Positions 36,197 to 64,000 of a stretch of 64,000 nucleotides of DNA are shown here, piece by piece. The notes beneath the pieces were generated by a model. The model was given only the letters and a program-made list of their open reading frames with translations. It was not told the origin of the DNA and ran no database searches. A program made the position numbers and the translations under genes. Every line of letters begins with the position of its first letter. Positions within the stretch are counted from its first letter, which is position 1. The DNA comes from Aldrovandia affinis. Taxonomy: Eukaryota; Chordata; Actinopteri; Notacanthiformes; Halosauridae. The DNA lies in NCBI GenBank assembly GCA_029706075.1, contig JAINUG010000192.1:1158001-1222000 (forward strand). The letters are read 5' to 3'.

Positions 36197-39100
36197 ATGC
36201 CTGCCAACAAGAAGAATGGGATTCCAGATAGGTAAGACCGGTCTGTTTACAGTGTCAGCTGTATACAGTGGCAACATTAGCTAGGTATCAACTGGTTGTG
36301 TGACAATGCAAAAATGGGAAAAATCTCAACCACTGGAACTTAGTTAAGTATATTTAACGTTATTTAGCGACTCCTTTTATGATTACCCCAAGTTCCACGG
36401 CATTACAGGAGTATGTGAAAAATCCTGCACCCTCAGGCAAATCGCTAAACCAACATTTAAATTATGCCATTAAATCCAAATGGATGTTTGTTACCACTCG
36501 GTCAGGTGGACGGAGTACCAGGCCGTCGGAAAAAGAATCCCCGGGACTAGGTTCATCACATTCAAGGTTCCACTGAACACGGTAAGGGTCTTTAAAGTCA
36601 TATCCAATATTTATTTACATTGTCCCTATCGATTGGTCTGTGGCTATTACTGTCTTGCATCCTGTTTAGCTATACATCAGAACACATACTTAAGCAATAT
36701 AGCTTATGCATTTTACACTAGTGGGATTCGAACCTGAAACCACATTGTTATCTAATCAGTGCAGCAGACAGCTCACCCGCAAAGGAGAGGGTAGCAGGAG
36801 GCTCAAACCTTGAAGTTAGGGAGCATTTTGTAACAGGGCAGCCAGGCTGATTTCAAAATCCAAAAGCCAAATCAGTCTGTCAGTCAAAGAAGCTTTTGGC
36901 TTGAAGTTGCCACAGCCAATGCTTACAATACCATCACTTTCGGAAAAAGCACCCCGTAAAACTTCTTACGACAAATGCACTAAGGAAACGGAAATATATC
37001 GTAAGCTGTTGTAAGGTTTAATTTTTGAGTTTCTGATATCAGGAATTTGCCTTCCTGATATCAAACACTCATTTGCAAATTAATTTCTGATATCAGAAAC
37101 ACTCCATTGTTCGCTATGGGAAATTCAGTTGCAGATATCAGAATCTAAACAATTAAATATTAAAATTCAATGGAATTTAATTTTACAGGAGTTTCTGATA
37201 TCAGGAAGTCTAATCCCTGATATCAGAAACTTGACGATTAAATGTTAAAACGTATTTCCATACACAGCTGTGTTTTTCTTAGAGGATGACTCGTTTGACT
37301 TGTTGACTCGTTTTTACACATAAAATCACATCAAATATGAATGTCTAAAGAAATACAATGAATATGAATCATACATATTTGACGTGCAGCTCAATTTTGA
37401 CAGCTCACCATTGTCCGGTTAGAGTGGGCATTTCCATCCTGTTCATATTTATTCATCAACTTGCTCGTCCATATCTTTAAACCGTGGTAGATAACATTCC
37501 ATTTTTAACTAACGTAAACTGAGGCTTAGCTGGCTCTGGCAAGATTACAAACAAAAATGTTTTCCAAAGTTACCAACTGTTTCACTGACATGAAATTACT
37601 GTTTTGCTCATTTCTTTTTAATTCAAATGCCCTAATCACACCATACACAATATATCATTAGTAATAGATTTACAAAATGTGTTTTTCTTTCAATAAGAAA
37701 AAACAATTTACAGAACAACCAAAATATTACAAGGTGAAAATAGTTGCAGCAATAATTGAAGTATTTTCCCTTTAGTGAAATTTATAACAAAATGGCCATT
37801 ATGCTAATGTTTTCCATGTATTTTGATTGAACATAATAACAGAAAATTGTCCATTTTCATGAGCCACCCTTTAAGCTGACACGATGTTGGGAAAAAAAAG
37901 CCTAAATGCCACCCTGTGTATGCTCTACCTCCCCAGAACCTGAGGAGACTGCTGCCCTCCTCGGAAGTCTTTGGCCCCCAGGACCTGGTGCATTTGGTGG
38001 AGCAGCAGAAGCAGGCTCTGGGCCTGGTTATTGACCTAACTTTTACCACACGCTACTACAAGCCAGAGGTGAGTGGTAGCTGTGGGTTTAGCCTATGGTT
38101 CCGTGTAGCTCAGTTGGTAGAGCACGGCGTTGGCAACGCTTAGGTTGTGGGTTCAATCCCCACTGGGACCACATACAGTCATGAGAAAAAGTTAGGACAC
38201 CCCCCAAAATATTAAGTTATTCTCTTAAAAATATGGACATATCAATATTGTATCTTCTTTCTAACAATATCTATAGATAAAGGGGATGTAATTGAACAAG
38301 AAACAATGAAAATGTAACTTTGTAATCATTTATTTAATGAAAAATTAACAATAATGCCAATTCCTACTGAGGAAAAAGTTAGGACACCCTATGCCCTAAT
38401 AGCTAGTATTGCCCCCCTTGGCTGAAATAACCTCAATTAGACGTTTCTTATAACTGTCTACAAGTCTCTGACATCGATTGGGAGAAAGTTTTTACCACTC
38501 CTCCTTGCAGAATTCTTTCAGCTGTGTGATGTTCGAAGGGTGTCTTGCATGCACAGCCAGTTTCAAATCAATCCACAGCATCTCAATAGGATTAAGATCC
38601 GGGCTTTGACTTGGCCATTCCAGAACTCTCAATTTATTTTTCTTGAGCCATTCCTTGGTAGATTTACTGGAATGTTTTGGGTCATTGTCATGTTGCATGG
38701 TCCACATCCGCTTCAGCTTCAACTTTCGAACAGATGGTCTCACATTTTCCTCAAGCACCCTCTGATACAATACAGAATTCATAGTGGATGCTATGATGGT
38801 GAGCTGACCAGGCCCTGCTGCAGAAAAGCAGCCCCAAACCATGACATTTCCACCCCCATGCTTCACAGTTGGTATGAGGTTCTTGTTCTCAAATGCTGTC
38901 TTGGTTTTGCGCCAAAAATGTCTACTCTTACTGTGCCCAAATAGTTCAACTTTGGATTAATCTGTCCAAAGCACATTGTTCCAGAAGTTCTGGTCTTTCT
39001 CTAGGTGTTCTCTGGCAAACTTTAGTCTTGCCCTGATGTTTTTTTTTGACAGCAGGGGTTTCCTCCTTGCACACCTCCCATGTAATGCAAACTTGTTCAG

Positions 39101-42100
39101 TCTCTTTCTTATGGTGGATGCATGTACTTTGACATCAATTGTGGCAAGAGATACCTGTAGGTCCCGTGATGACATTCTGGGATTGTTGGAGACTTCTTTA
39201 AGCATCTTTCGGTCAGCTCTTGGGCTGAACTTGCTTGGGCGGCCTGACCTGGCCATGTTGGTGGTCGTTTTAAATGTTCTCCACTTGTAAATTATTTTCC
39301 GGACAGTGGAATGGCTAATTTCGAATTGTTTGGAGATCTTTTTATATCCCTTCCCAGACTCATGCATCTACAATTTTTCTTCTGAAGGCCTCAGAGAGCT
39401 CTTTTGATCTCGCCATGGTGATGCAACTCACTTCAACAATCAAGAGCAAACCAAACTAAATGTCTGAGGTTTAAATAGGACAGGCTCCTCCAAAATCCTC
39501 TGTAACAATGTTCTAAACATTTGCACCTGATGTGGTGCTCTTGATTATAATTGTAGGCATTTTAAGTGGAACTAAATGTGGGGGTGTCCTAACTTTTTCC
39601 TCACAAGAAGATTGCATTTCTATTAATCACATTTTACCAATCATTTTAAAAATAATTTGTTTCAGTTGTATTTGTTTAGTTATATTACCTCAATTTTTCA
39701 ATATTGTTCAAATGAATATCAAATGTCCATATGTTTGAATATGTTGAAGAAGACAAAGGTTTTCATAGGGTGTCCTAATTTTTTCTCATGACTGTAGATA
39801 GATAGATTGTTTATTGTCCTTTTCAGGAAATTTGTTGCCACAGTCTGTACAGAGAAAGCCTCACATAAATTACATAAATACAAATATACACACCACTATT
39901 ACATACATACATTAAATATGCGCCCACATGGGTACATCCACATTTTTTCCAACATACACAGTCATACTCATACTGAAAAATGTATGCATTCACTACTTAC
40001 TGTAAGTCGCTTTGGATAAAAGCGTCTGCTAAATGCCATATATTATATTGTTATTATTAGCCAATCAGAGAGGGGCTGAAATGATGAGGAGTGTGCAGGG
40101 CTATCCTTCTCTGGAGATGACTGTAAGACTCCTTTTCTTGAGCGGACTTTGAGGCTGTCCTTTTGTTGAGTGGACTTAAGACTATCGATCTCTGGAGAGG
40201 AGTGTAAGACTTCTCTGTCCACATGAAAAAAATATATATAATCGGATGACCTGCGTCCAGCGGCTAGCAATGTATTCATGTTGGGCCCATCAGCTTCATA
40301 ATTCATGATGATATCTTTATTGCAGCATTATTATCTACAAAGACTGTGTGGTTCCTTTCTGTTAGGGCATATTTTTGCCTTTCATCTGACCATATTCTAT
40401 GCAATTCTATTAGAGCAACTGCTGAATATGTTTCCTTTAGCAGTTGAACAGCTTTCTCCCAACACAGCTGAGAGAGCCACAGTTAAACTGCCCCAGTGGA
40501 GAGACATGCTGAGCACAGATATTCCATAGCCACAAAGCTATTTACAGCTGCCAATCTCCACATTGACCCAGTGATAAGAAACAACTGAATTCTGTGAAAA
40601 CAGAACCTATGTTAGTACCATAATAGTGTCTTAATGGCCACACCATTATCCCTGAATTTCTGACCTTTTCTGTTCAAAGATTAACTTGGGAGTACACTCT
40701 GACTCAAAGATAGGGGGTTTTCCTTACCGACTATGGAGATGACTGACAGTCTGCTTCCAAGAACAGTGATGAAGAAGTTATTCAACAATTAATTGCTATT
40801 ATAAAACAATCAGGCCATCTGAAGCACCAAGAAGGATAACGCCATCGTTAATGGCACTGATAAAACACTAAGGCCATCAGTAAATTTACAAGAGAGACAG
40901 AAATACACAAGAAAACACTGCAAAAGTGGTTCTCTGTGGCTCAGTTGGTAGAGCACAGCGTTGGCAACGCTTGGGTTGTGGGTTCAATTCCCACTGGGAT
41001 CACATGTACTGAAAAATGTATGCATTTGCTACTGTAAGTCGCTTTGGATAAAAGCGTCTGCTAAAATGGCTTGTATTGTAAAATGGCAAATGTAGTTTTT
41101 GGTCCTGAAAAAATAAATGTCCAGGACATGGTCCACTGATATAGTTTTAAGCCTCTTGGCCATCATTGCAAATGATAACCATTCTCAAATTACCTTCCTT
41201 GTTAAATAAATGTGTGTAAGCCTGGCGGATGGCGCAGCGGTCTAGTGCACCACGCTTCAGAGTGGTGTGCGCTGCCCATCAGGGACGCGGATCGAAACCC
41301 GCGTCTCTACCAGACCGGCCCTTGTCGTCAGCCCGATCGGAGGCGGCATTTGGCTGTCCGCCTCCGGGGGAGGGGGGAGGGAGAGCCGGCACGAGTTCGT
41401 CGAGGAGAAGGTTAAGGAGTTCGTGGAAGATTTCCCATCTCGAAAGAGCCGGGAACACTCAACCAGGATAGAGGGTTTAATTGGCAACCAAATTGGGAGA
41501 AAAACGGGGAAAAAATCAGAAAAAAATCAATAATAATAATAAATAAATGTGTGTAGGATGTGCGTTGGTGTCAGTACATTTGCACATTGGTTCAGGTGAT
41601 CTCTCGGGGTGTAAGGTTTTAAAATGTCTGCGTTGCTCCTTTTTTACGAAAGGATTTGCCAGAGGACGTGCACTATCTGAAGATCTTCACTGCCGGACAC
41701 GAGGTTCCAAGCGACCCCACCATCCTGAAATTCAAACGGGTAGTGAACCAGTTTCTCCGGGAAAATGAAGACAATGGTGAGTCAGCAAAGCACCAGTCAC
41801 GGCTGAGCCACTGACCCAATGCAATTTCACATGTGATGACGTCATTTATTTTTTGTGCAAAATGTGGCGTGACGTCAATATAAAATACAGAATAGCAGAA
41901 AAGGCATGTGCAGCAGGTGGAAAGAAGCACTTAGGGGGCCGTAAATACCCCAAAAACAAATAAAAATATCTAATAAAAAAAATGCATATGGCAAAAGAAA
42001 ATGACAATAGAAAATAACTAAAGGGTTAATTGTGCAGTGACTTGTACAGTGCGCAGATGCAACACTTGTTACTCTCTGAGCAAACGTGGCAGTAAAATGT

Positions 42101-44363
42101 GCTTTTGTTAACATTGTACCATGTGACACCGAAGGCCTGTGGTCGGTCAAAATCAGGCTTCATCGAGAGAGGCCTAACTTCTCATGAATTTATATACATT
42201 AATATAAATATCTTAACTTTTTATTTTTTTATTTTTTATTTTTGCTTTCTTTTTTTCAGATAAGTTGATAGGAGTACACTGTACCCATGGGCTAAATCGC
42301 ACAGGCTATCTCGTGTGCAGGTATGCTTATCTTCACGTCCAGTGAACATTGCACAGGGTAGATTAAAGTTGCTCTTTAAAAGTGATCAACAAATATTATA
42401 TAACTTGTTGATTTGTCTTGTAATGATTTTTATGGTGGGCAGTATTAATTAATTAATTAATATCTAGCGTGTTAGTCAGGCAAAGAGGCGCTGATGCTGA
42501 TGTTCTTTGCACTCGCATGTTTTTATTGCCAATCCACTTATCTGGCCTGGTTCATTATGTTGTCTGGGCAGCACTATCTTGAAAACCTGATAGGGAATGT
42601 ACTTTCTTTTTTTGCAGATTCTGTTTGAATTTGGATATTGCAACCATTGCCTTTTCAGCTGGTTAATAAACTTCTGTGCGATAATGTAAAAATTGCATTG
42701 ACTATTCTGTATATCAACTGACTTGACCGATTTCAAAAACCTTCCTGTTTTCTGACACCATAGGTATCTGATCGATGTTGAAGGCATGGATCCCGGTGAA
42801 ACTATAGAGTGTGAGTATGCTGCATACCACCAACAAAAAAAGCAAGATTTTTCATGTTTTCAAACAAAATCAGTTTGCTCTTTTTTCTTCACAGTGCATT
42901 AAAATCTGAACAGGGGGACCAAGATTAGGAAATGATCCTGGATCAGTCTGCTTGCTCTCAGGCTGTGTGACTTTGAGGTTCTGCAGGGGTGATTGACTGA
43001 TCTGTTCTCTCAGTGTTCAACAGGTCAAGGGGTCACTCCATAGAGAGGGAGAACTACCTGCAGGATCTGAAGTTTGGCCCAAAGAGAAGGTGTGGCCTGG
43101 GGCAGGGTCGCACTCCTCCCGAATAATGACTCTTACTATTCATTTACTTATTCTGAGATTTACATGAACCTTTTGTACACAAATCATCCATTTTTGCGCT
43201 TGTGTAGTTCTTTAAGCGGTACATTGTCTCCCTCGTTCGCAGTAACCATGGCATGGACCAGCCTGACCAGGAGCCTGTGTGGGGCCACAGGCCGGACAAC
43301 GGCCCATTCAACACACACACGCACCTGCCCTTCAACGTGCGAGGGCCATTTCACCCGGCGCCCTTTTCTGGTCACTGCCTGTACGAACTAAGATTATTAT
43401 TAATATTATTGTTATTGTTCCAAGTGCATGGAATAGTGTGCAATAGAACCTCTGAGTTGCGATCCTCAGAGTTGCAGACCGACTGGTCAACTGAACGGGT
43501 GTGAAACCTGAAGCGGCACTACGCATTATCAAGTTCCTTTTTATCACGGATGCAAAAATGTGCAGTATTACATGAGTCACTCTTTTGCCACACTGTCAAA
43601 ATTAGACAAAGGGACATGTCTTGGCAGCACTAAAAAATACAATGTATGCGATACGAAACAAGGTGGGAAAGTCAAGTGTTTGATACAAAGAAGAGGGAGA
43701 ATAAAATGAAGCAGTTTGTATAAGATTATCGGGGTCACTGAAAAGGACGTATCGTTCGGAAAGCCGACATAGGGAGGAGAAGAAAAAAACAAAAAAGAAA
43801 AAAACTAATGAAATCGCAGTTACCGGTGGTTTGATTAGGCTATTGGTCATTCACTTAAGCTAAGCATTTTGGCTACAAAACAACTGTATCTACTGATCCA
43901 GGGTCTAATTCTTAGCATTTTTCTCCCTTTGCCCTTATGTATTTTGTTTGACAAAACAGGAAGTCCAGAGGGTCCTTCAGAATGATGTTTTGCTCTCACC
44001 CCCCTGTGACCCTGTCCCTCTGTGTGTCCCTACAGGCCTCTACATCAGAGGGGTTTGAGGCCACCGATGCAGGGGTACCGAGGACCCCCCCGGCACCCTC
44101 CCCATCTCCCACCATATAGGACAGGGCCCCCGAGGCCCCACCACAAGGGGCCAGACTGGAGAAGACCCCATCCCCATCCCCATCCCCCCTGCCCCGCCCC
44201 TTACCCCGTACTGCCTCGCTATACCTTCGGTGAGCCCTGGCGGCCCCAAAGCGAAGATCCCCACCCCCCTCGCTACCCAGCAGAGCCACAGGGAGGCTCC
44301 CAGGGGCCTGACAGGAAGCACCGGTTTAGGCCCCACAGACAGGACAGGTGGGAGTGGTCCTGA
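36197..44363 (+). CDS. dusp11: DUSP11 / PIR1 RNA 5'-triphosphatase-diphosphatase
   Basis: Nuclear atypical dual-specificity phosphatase that removes gamma and beta phosphates from RNA 5' ends. Exons: 36197-36231, 36506-36581, 37937-38068, 41653-41776, 42260-42320, 42764-42810, 43014-43089, 43243-43380, 44036-44363. Phases agree throughout; total 338 codons plus TGA. The start ATG opens MPANKKNGIPDR, followed by WTEYQAVGKRIPGTRFI, the family's signature N-terminus. LGLVIDLTFTTRYYKPE and YLKIFTAGHEVPS follow, then the P-loop HCTHGLNRTGY (HCX5R) in exon 5, and YLIDVEG. The C-terminal exons encode a Pro/His/Arg-rich tail like the poorly conserved tail of other DUSP11 proteins. The donor of exon 8 (CCT|GTACGA) is weak but is the only one found that keeps the frame. 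AATAAA lies at 44483-44488. Confidence 0.95.
37029..37230. repeat. Cluster of TTTCTGATATCAGAAA-type palindromes
   Basis: GATATC cores at 37035, 37057, 37089, 37134, 37197 and 37219, most within TTCTGATATCAG or longer palindromic context. Lies in dusp11 intron 2. Confidence 0.85.
38098..38175 (+). repeat. SINE family B head, split from its tail by insertions
   Basis: Head and B box are intact up to GGGACCACATA. The matching body and tail resume at about 39970-40045. The Tc1 element sits at the break with a TA duplication. Confidence 0.82.
38176..39794 (-). mobile_element. Tc1-like DNA transposon, dead
   Basis: About 1.6 kb. Terminal inverted repeats CAGTCATGAGAAAAAGTTAG and, at the other end, the complement of CTAATTTTTTCTCATGACTG; TA duplicated at both edges (38174-38175, 39795-39796). 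Carries one transposase gene on the minus strand, disabled. Confidence 0.93.
38396..39416 (-). pseudogene. Tc1 transposase pseudogene
   Basis: Begins MARSKELSEAFRRKIV, then shifts frame near 39364. It continues with paired helix-turn-helix regions (GKGYKKISKQFEISHSTVRK, then a second one after GRPSKFSPRADR). The DDE segments are visible: NNVLWTD, MQHDNDPKHSS and WPSQSPDLNPIEMLW. In-frame stops fall right after WTD (about 38957) and after CKEEW (about 38492). Span 1021 nt, not a multiple of three. No active enzyme is expected. Confidence 0.9.
39970..40045 (+). repeat. SINE family B tail, displaced
   Basis: ATACTGAAAAATGTATGCAT, then GTAAGTCGCTTTGGATAAAAG. Probably the other half of the SINE beginning at 38098. 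About 170 bases of unrelated sequence (39797-39968, starting GATAGATAGATTG) also intervene. Confidence 0.75.
40088..40222. repeat. Short degenerate minisatellite
   Basis: About four units of roughly 28-30 bp, each with a GACTGTAAGACT- or GACTTTGAGGCT-like start. Confidence 0.5.
40929..41072 (+). repeat. SINE family B, tRNA-derived
   Basis: Complete copy: head CTCTGTGGCTCAGTTGGTAG, B box GGGTTCAATTCC, body, hairpin tail CGCTTTGGATAAAAGCG. Confidence 0.88.
41221..41545 (+). repeat. Third tRNA-derived SINE type
   Basis: Head GCGGATGGCGCAGCGGTCTA with a B-box-like GGATCGAAACCC, an unrelated body, and an A-rich end (GAAAAACGGGGAAAAAATC, then AATAAT repeats). It lacks the GGATA tail of families A and B. 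Confidence 0.72.
42260..42320 (+). CDS. dusp11: dusp11 catalytic P-loop exon
   Basis: A 61-nt exon after a TTTTTTTCAG acceptor, ending TGCAG|GTATGC. It encodes DKLIGVHCTHGLNRTGYLVC with the nucleophile Cys and phosphate-binding Arg of the HCX5R loop intact, so the enzyme should be active. Confidence 0.95.
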
Positions 44364-44482
44364 TGGCGAGACAGAGACAGAGACAGAGGGAGGGGGGGGC
44401 CGGGGGAGTGTCAAGTCTCTGGCCACGCCTCCCCTCGCCACGCATCACATACGGAGAAGGAAGCTACCCCTCTCGGTCCTCT

Positions 44483-44488
44483 AATAAA
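44483..44488 (+). promoter_or_regulatory. dusp11 polyadenylation signal
   Basis: AATAAA 120 bases after the stop codon, in CTCTAATAAACATG. This is the first canonical signal downstream. Confidence 0.7.
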
Positions 44489-45669
44489 CATGCTCTTGGC
44501 ATGTTCTGTACACACGTGCTGTCGCCTGTCTTTTCCCCTCCCTGACTGGCAAAACAAGAAATGGAACAATCCTAAGTCAATAAGAAATTATGTAAAGTCT
44601 TGCACAATGTTTATCTAAAAAAAAACAGGAAAATCAACCGTTTTTGGGCTGGGTGGGATCGACGACTTGTTGATGAGCTGTTTTTAAACCGTGAATATTA
44701 AGCGTTGCAGAATTCCATTATTGTACGTTGGATTGAAGTGGCGTTAAGGTCGGTCCCATTTTGACGGTTTTAAAGTTTCTAACGGGGATTTGCTTGTCCG
44801 CTGCCCATTCGGATGTTTCCAAGGGAAATAGAACCTACATCCTAAAACGTTACACTAATAATGGTAATGAGAATGTTGACATTGCCTGTGAAGGGCACGC
44901 TGCTGTACCGTTACTTTTTATGTAATTAGACTGACGGTGGAGAAAGGTTGCGTTTATAACCTAGGTTGCACTAGGTCGTAAACGCCTTAAGTTGTTTTAA
45001 AATGACATTATTTTGTGAAGTTTTATCAAACCATTGTTGCGGTGTTTCCTTGAAGTGCCTACTTATTTCATTTCCTTATGTCTTTGGGGATGTTTATGCC
45101 AAATTAAAGCCCCAAATCTACTACTGCTGAGTGATTTGAGATCAGGTGGTTTATGGGGGGGGGACAGGTGTGCATAACCGGTGCATTTTAAATACTCTGT
45201 TTCTACATGTGTAATGCACATACTGTATGTATGTGTGCACAATGAAATGCTATACCCACACATGCATTTAAAACAAATTGTTTTAAATAACTGGCTCAAC
45301 ACAATTTGATTTTTTACTTTCCCAAATGTCAACAACTTATCTTCATTAAACACATTTAATTAATTCTAAATCTTCCTTTTGTCCAGGTATGAAACAGAAT
45401 GCCCAGACAAATGCCTGTTCTGTGCCTGTTTTTCTCATATCTCATTAAATATGTTGCTGGGAGGGAACCATAAAATATATACAGACAGGAGTGTTTCATT
45501 AGTATTATTTGATTACCGTCTTATAATTTGGTTTATATACAGCTGGAGAATAATGGGTGGAATTGAGGTTAATTATTATGCTCAGAAGGTCCAATTGGGA
45601 CTTTGGTTACAAGTCCAGCTTCTTAACCTGTACTCCACACTGCTGAGTACCAGGGGTATATAATGCACA

Positions 45670-45671
<2 letters not shown>

Positions 45672-45709
<38 letters not shown>
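45672..45709. repeat. CA microsatellite
   Basis: About 19 CA units. Confidence 0.92.
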
Positions 45710-45710
<1 letters not shown>

Positions 45711-46062
45711 GTGTCCTGCACAATCATGTTAGTGACAGCTTTACACAAACAGCTTTTTTTACTTGTAGTGCAACCACTGGAGATCCTGTGTGGGTAATAT
45801 GCATGTGCTTCGAAATGCACATGCATGTATTTACTGTACAAAGCATCGATTCAATACAGTGCTTCAAGGAGGCTATGTTCTGTGGTTGTATAGTCTATTC
45901 GTACAATATTGGGAAAAAGGCACCTCGTTTTTGAGACATTTTGTAACAGAATGAAACACTAAAAATGCATTATGGTCTTACCATACAACATTTTTTGAGA
46001 AACATTTAAAGCATAGTTGTGTATGAACTATATTTGGCCCCCAAAATGGGCCAAGAATAGCC

Positions 46063-46236
46063 CATGGGTGTCCAATCTTATCTGAGAAGGGCCAATTTGG
46101 GCACCAAAACAGCAGATTCAACATATCAAGGTCTTGACTCAAGACCATGAATAGTTGAATCAGGTGTTTTAGGGCTGGAATGGAACAAAACCCTGTGCCC
46201 ACACCGGCAATTCTCACATGAGTTTGGACACCCCTG
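46063..46236. mobile_element. hAT-like MITE
   Basis: 174 bp. Termini CATGGGTGTCCAATCT and the complement of GAGTTTGGACACCCCTG. Flanked by GAATAGCC (46055-46062) and GGATAGCC (46237-46244), 7 of 8 identical. Confidence 0.85.
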
Positions 46237-46799
46237 GGATAGCCACAATAAGACAATCTGGTTTTCGGCTTCCAGTTGGCATTTGCTAATTTTTTACCAA
46301 AATATATGTAACTCTTGTTATAGCATTTTGGAGATTATACAGCTATCTGAACTATGTTTTTCCCTTTTGGGGAAAAAAAGTCATTAATCTTAAGGTGGCT
46401 ATCACTGGCATGTTTCAACACTTGCCTTCATCAGGGTGTTTTTTTAATGACAGAACAACAGAATACATTTTTGGCTTAACCAACTTGAACTTGAAAAAGG
46501 TTTTGAATGGTTTTTTCAAAAGGAGTGCCTTGGTTTTTTGCCCTTTCTTTCAATTTGCCTTTTACGGGCATTGTTAAAATCAAATTTATAGAAAAAAAAG
46601 AATCAAATCAAAGAATAAATAAAAAATATCTAATTTCATATACTGTCATTCCCATATGTGATTATAGCTTGTATGGCATTGCAAATCTTACTTCTCAGGA
46701 AAAAATATTCTAACTCAATGAAAGGGGGATGAAATTAGATTTGTCCGAATGTCTAGTTATTGAATCACAGTTGAGCCTCACATCAGTTTCGTCATACAT

Positions 46800-46951
46800 G
46801 TGGTTCTCTGTGGCTCAGTAGGTAGAGCACAGCGTTGGCAACGCTTAGGTTGTGGGTTCAATTCCCACTAGGGCCACATATACTGAAAAATGTATGCATT
46901 CACTACTGTAAGTCGCTTTGGATAAAAGCGTCTGCTAAATGGCGTATATTA
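46800..46951 (+). repeat. SINE family B, tRNA-derived
   Basis: Complete copy, nearly identical to the one at 40.9 kb. Confidence 0.88.
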
Positions 46952-47236
46952 TTTAAAAAAATGGCTAGGTTTTAAGTACTGTCACTGCAGCAACAACATA
47001 GACCATTTGCATACTGGCCATTACAAAGCCTCCTTTTATGCAAAAGCAGAGGATTCTAACTCAAAGTGAGATGAACTGGATTTTTAGCTTTACTTTACCA
47101 CCATGGTGCACCACAGCGTAGCCCAATATGCGTGCAAAGCGTTTGGGGAATGACGCTCAGCAGCGCCACAACCACCACGCATGCGCAGTTGCCCATCTAT
47201 AGTGACAACCAAAAAGCCATATAGCAGAATATCACT

Positions 47237-63646
<16,410 letters not shown>

Positions 63647-63702
63647 TAGGGAGAGGCAGGGAAATGAAAGAGGCAGTTGTAGTTTTTACAAGATTATTGT
63701 AT

Positions 63703-63795
63703 TCCTGCCTCTCGCCCAATGCATGCTGGGATAGGCTCCAGCCCCTCCATGACCCTGTCCAGGAATAAGCAGGGTAGACAATGAATGAATAATTT
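63703..63795 (+). repeat. 3' fragment of the fourth SINE-like element
   Basis: Shares CCTGCCTCTCGCCCAATGCA and GCTGGGATAGGCTCCAGCCC with 51645-52003 and ends in AATGAATGAAT. Confidence 0.75.
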
Positions 63796-64000
63796 ATCTG
63801 TAAACTTGCAAACCCTTCCTGCCCCAGAGAAGCCTGTTGGTTCAAATCCTTATTGGGACTCTGCTTATTGAGATCCTTTTAGCAAGGTTCTTATCTTGAA
63901 TTTACTATCATAAATGGCACATAGCCGGTAGAATGTGTGTGTGTGTGCAGAGAAAAAGCTAACGCGGGCTGGACCTGGATCAGTGGGAATGACCGTGAAA

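Larger units (their letters stand above)
38069..41652 (+). other. dusp11 intron 3, repeat-filled
   Basis: Almost entirely mobile DNA: a SINE B split by a Tc1 element and a further insertion (38098-40045), a short minisatellite (40088-40222), a complete SINE B (40929-41072) and a different tRNA-SINE (41221-41545). The SINE starts only 30 bases after the exon 3 donor. Confidence 0.75.
44489..47236. other. Intergenic region between dusp11 and the V-ATPase B gene
   Basis: No exon recognised. Contains a CA microsatellite (45672-45709), a hAT-like MITE (46063-46236) and a SINE B (46800-46951). A GC- and CpG-rich patch at about 47290-47345 lies in exon 1 of the next gene and may mark its promoter. 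Confidence 0.55.

Noticed and set aside
41221-41310. Possible tRNA at 41.2 kb
   Set aside because: The anticodon arm and acceptor pairing are not convincing, and the sequence continues into an A-rich SINE body.

Overview
This is nuclear DNA from a bony fish, almost certainly a teleost. The evidence is split genes with GT-AG introns, long dinucleotide microsatellites, Tc1-type transposons, and many tRNA-derived SINEs whose 3' tails carry a GGATA-loop stem-loop and sometimes end in TGTAA repeats. That tail resembles the eel UnaL2 LINE tail (from memory), so an early-branching teleost such as an eel or tarpon relative is possible but unproven. Nothing prokaryotic or viral was seen.

Four protein-coding genes are supported. 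(1) tcf7l1, plus strand, nine exons from 11340 to 22570 with a 3' UTR to about 23630. It encodes the DNA-binding Wnt effector TCF7L1; the beta-catenin-binding exons must lie upstream, outside or unseen in the first 11 kb. (2) A caspase, minus strand, four recognised exons between 32785 and 28955. It keeps the catalytic His and Cys motifs but has lost the usual residues of the substrate pocket. (3) dusp11, plus strand, nine exons from 36197 to 44363, an RNA 5'-triphosphatase/diphosphatase of the dual-specificity phosphatase fold; the modelled CDS is complete at 338 codons. (4) A V-ATPase V1 subunit B gene, plus strand, thirteen exons from 47237 to 63641, with the last exon beyond the window. 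TCF7L1, DUSP11 and ATP6V1B1 all lie on human 2p11-p13, so this looks like a conserved linkage block, and it favours the B1 (atp6v1b1/ba/bb) identity for the V-ATPase gene.

The rest is intron or intergenic DNA with heavy repeat content. It holds two tRNA-SINE families (A and B) in many copies, two further SINE types, two dead Tc1 elements, hAT-like MITEs with about 8-bp target duplications, a near-perfect palindromic MITE, LINE reverse-transcriptase remnants and many simple repeats.

The four genes do unrelated jobs (Wnt transcription, apoptosis-type protease, RNA 5'-end phosphatase, proton pumping) and do not form a functional system. I found no new multi-gene system. The most interesting observations are: the two one-base frameshifts in tcf7l1; the caspase with an intact catalytic dyad but a changed pocket; the tandem duplication of both splice junctions of one V-ATPase exon; a large imperfect palindrome at 26.4-27.2 kb; and a decayed hammerhead-like motif at 59.3 kb. 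Exon limits were placed by eye from splice dinucleotides and protein family knowledge.
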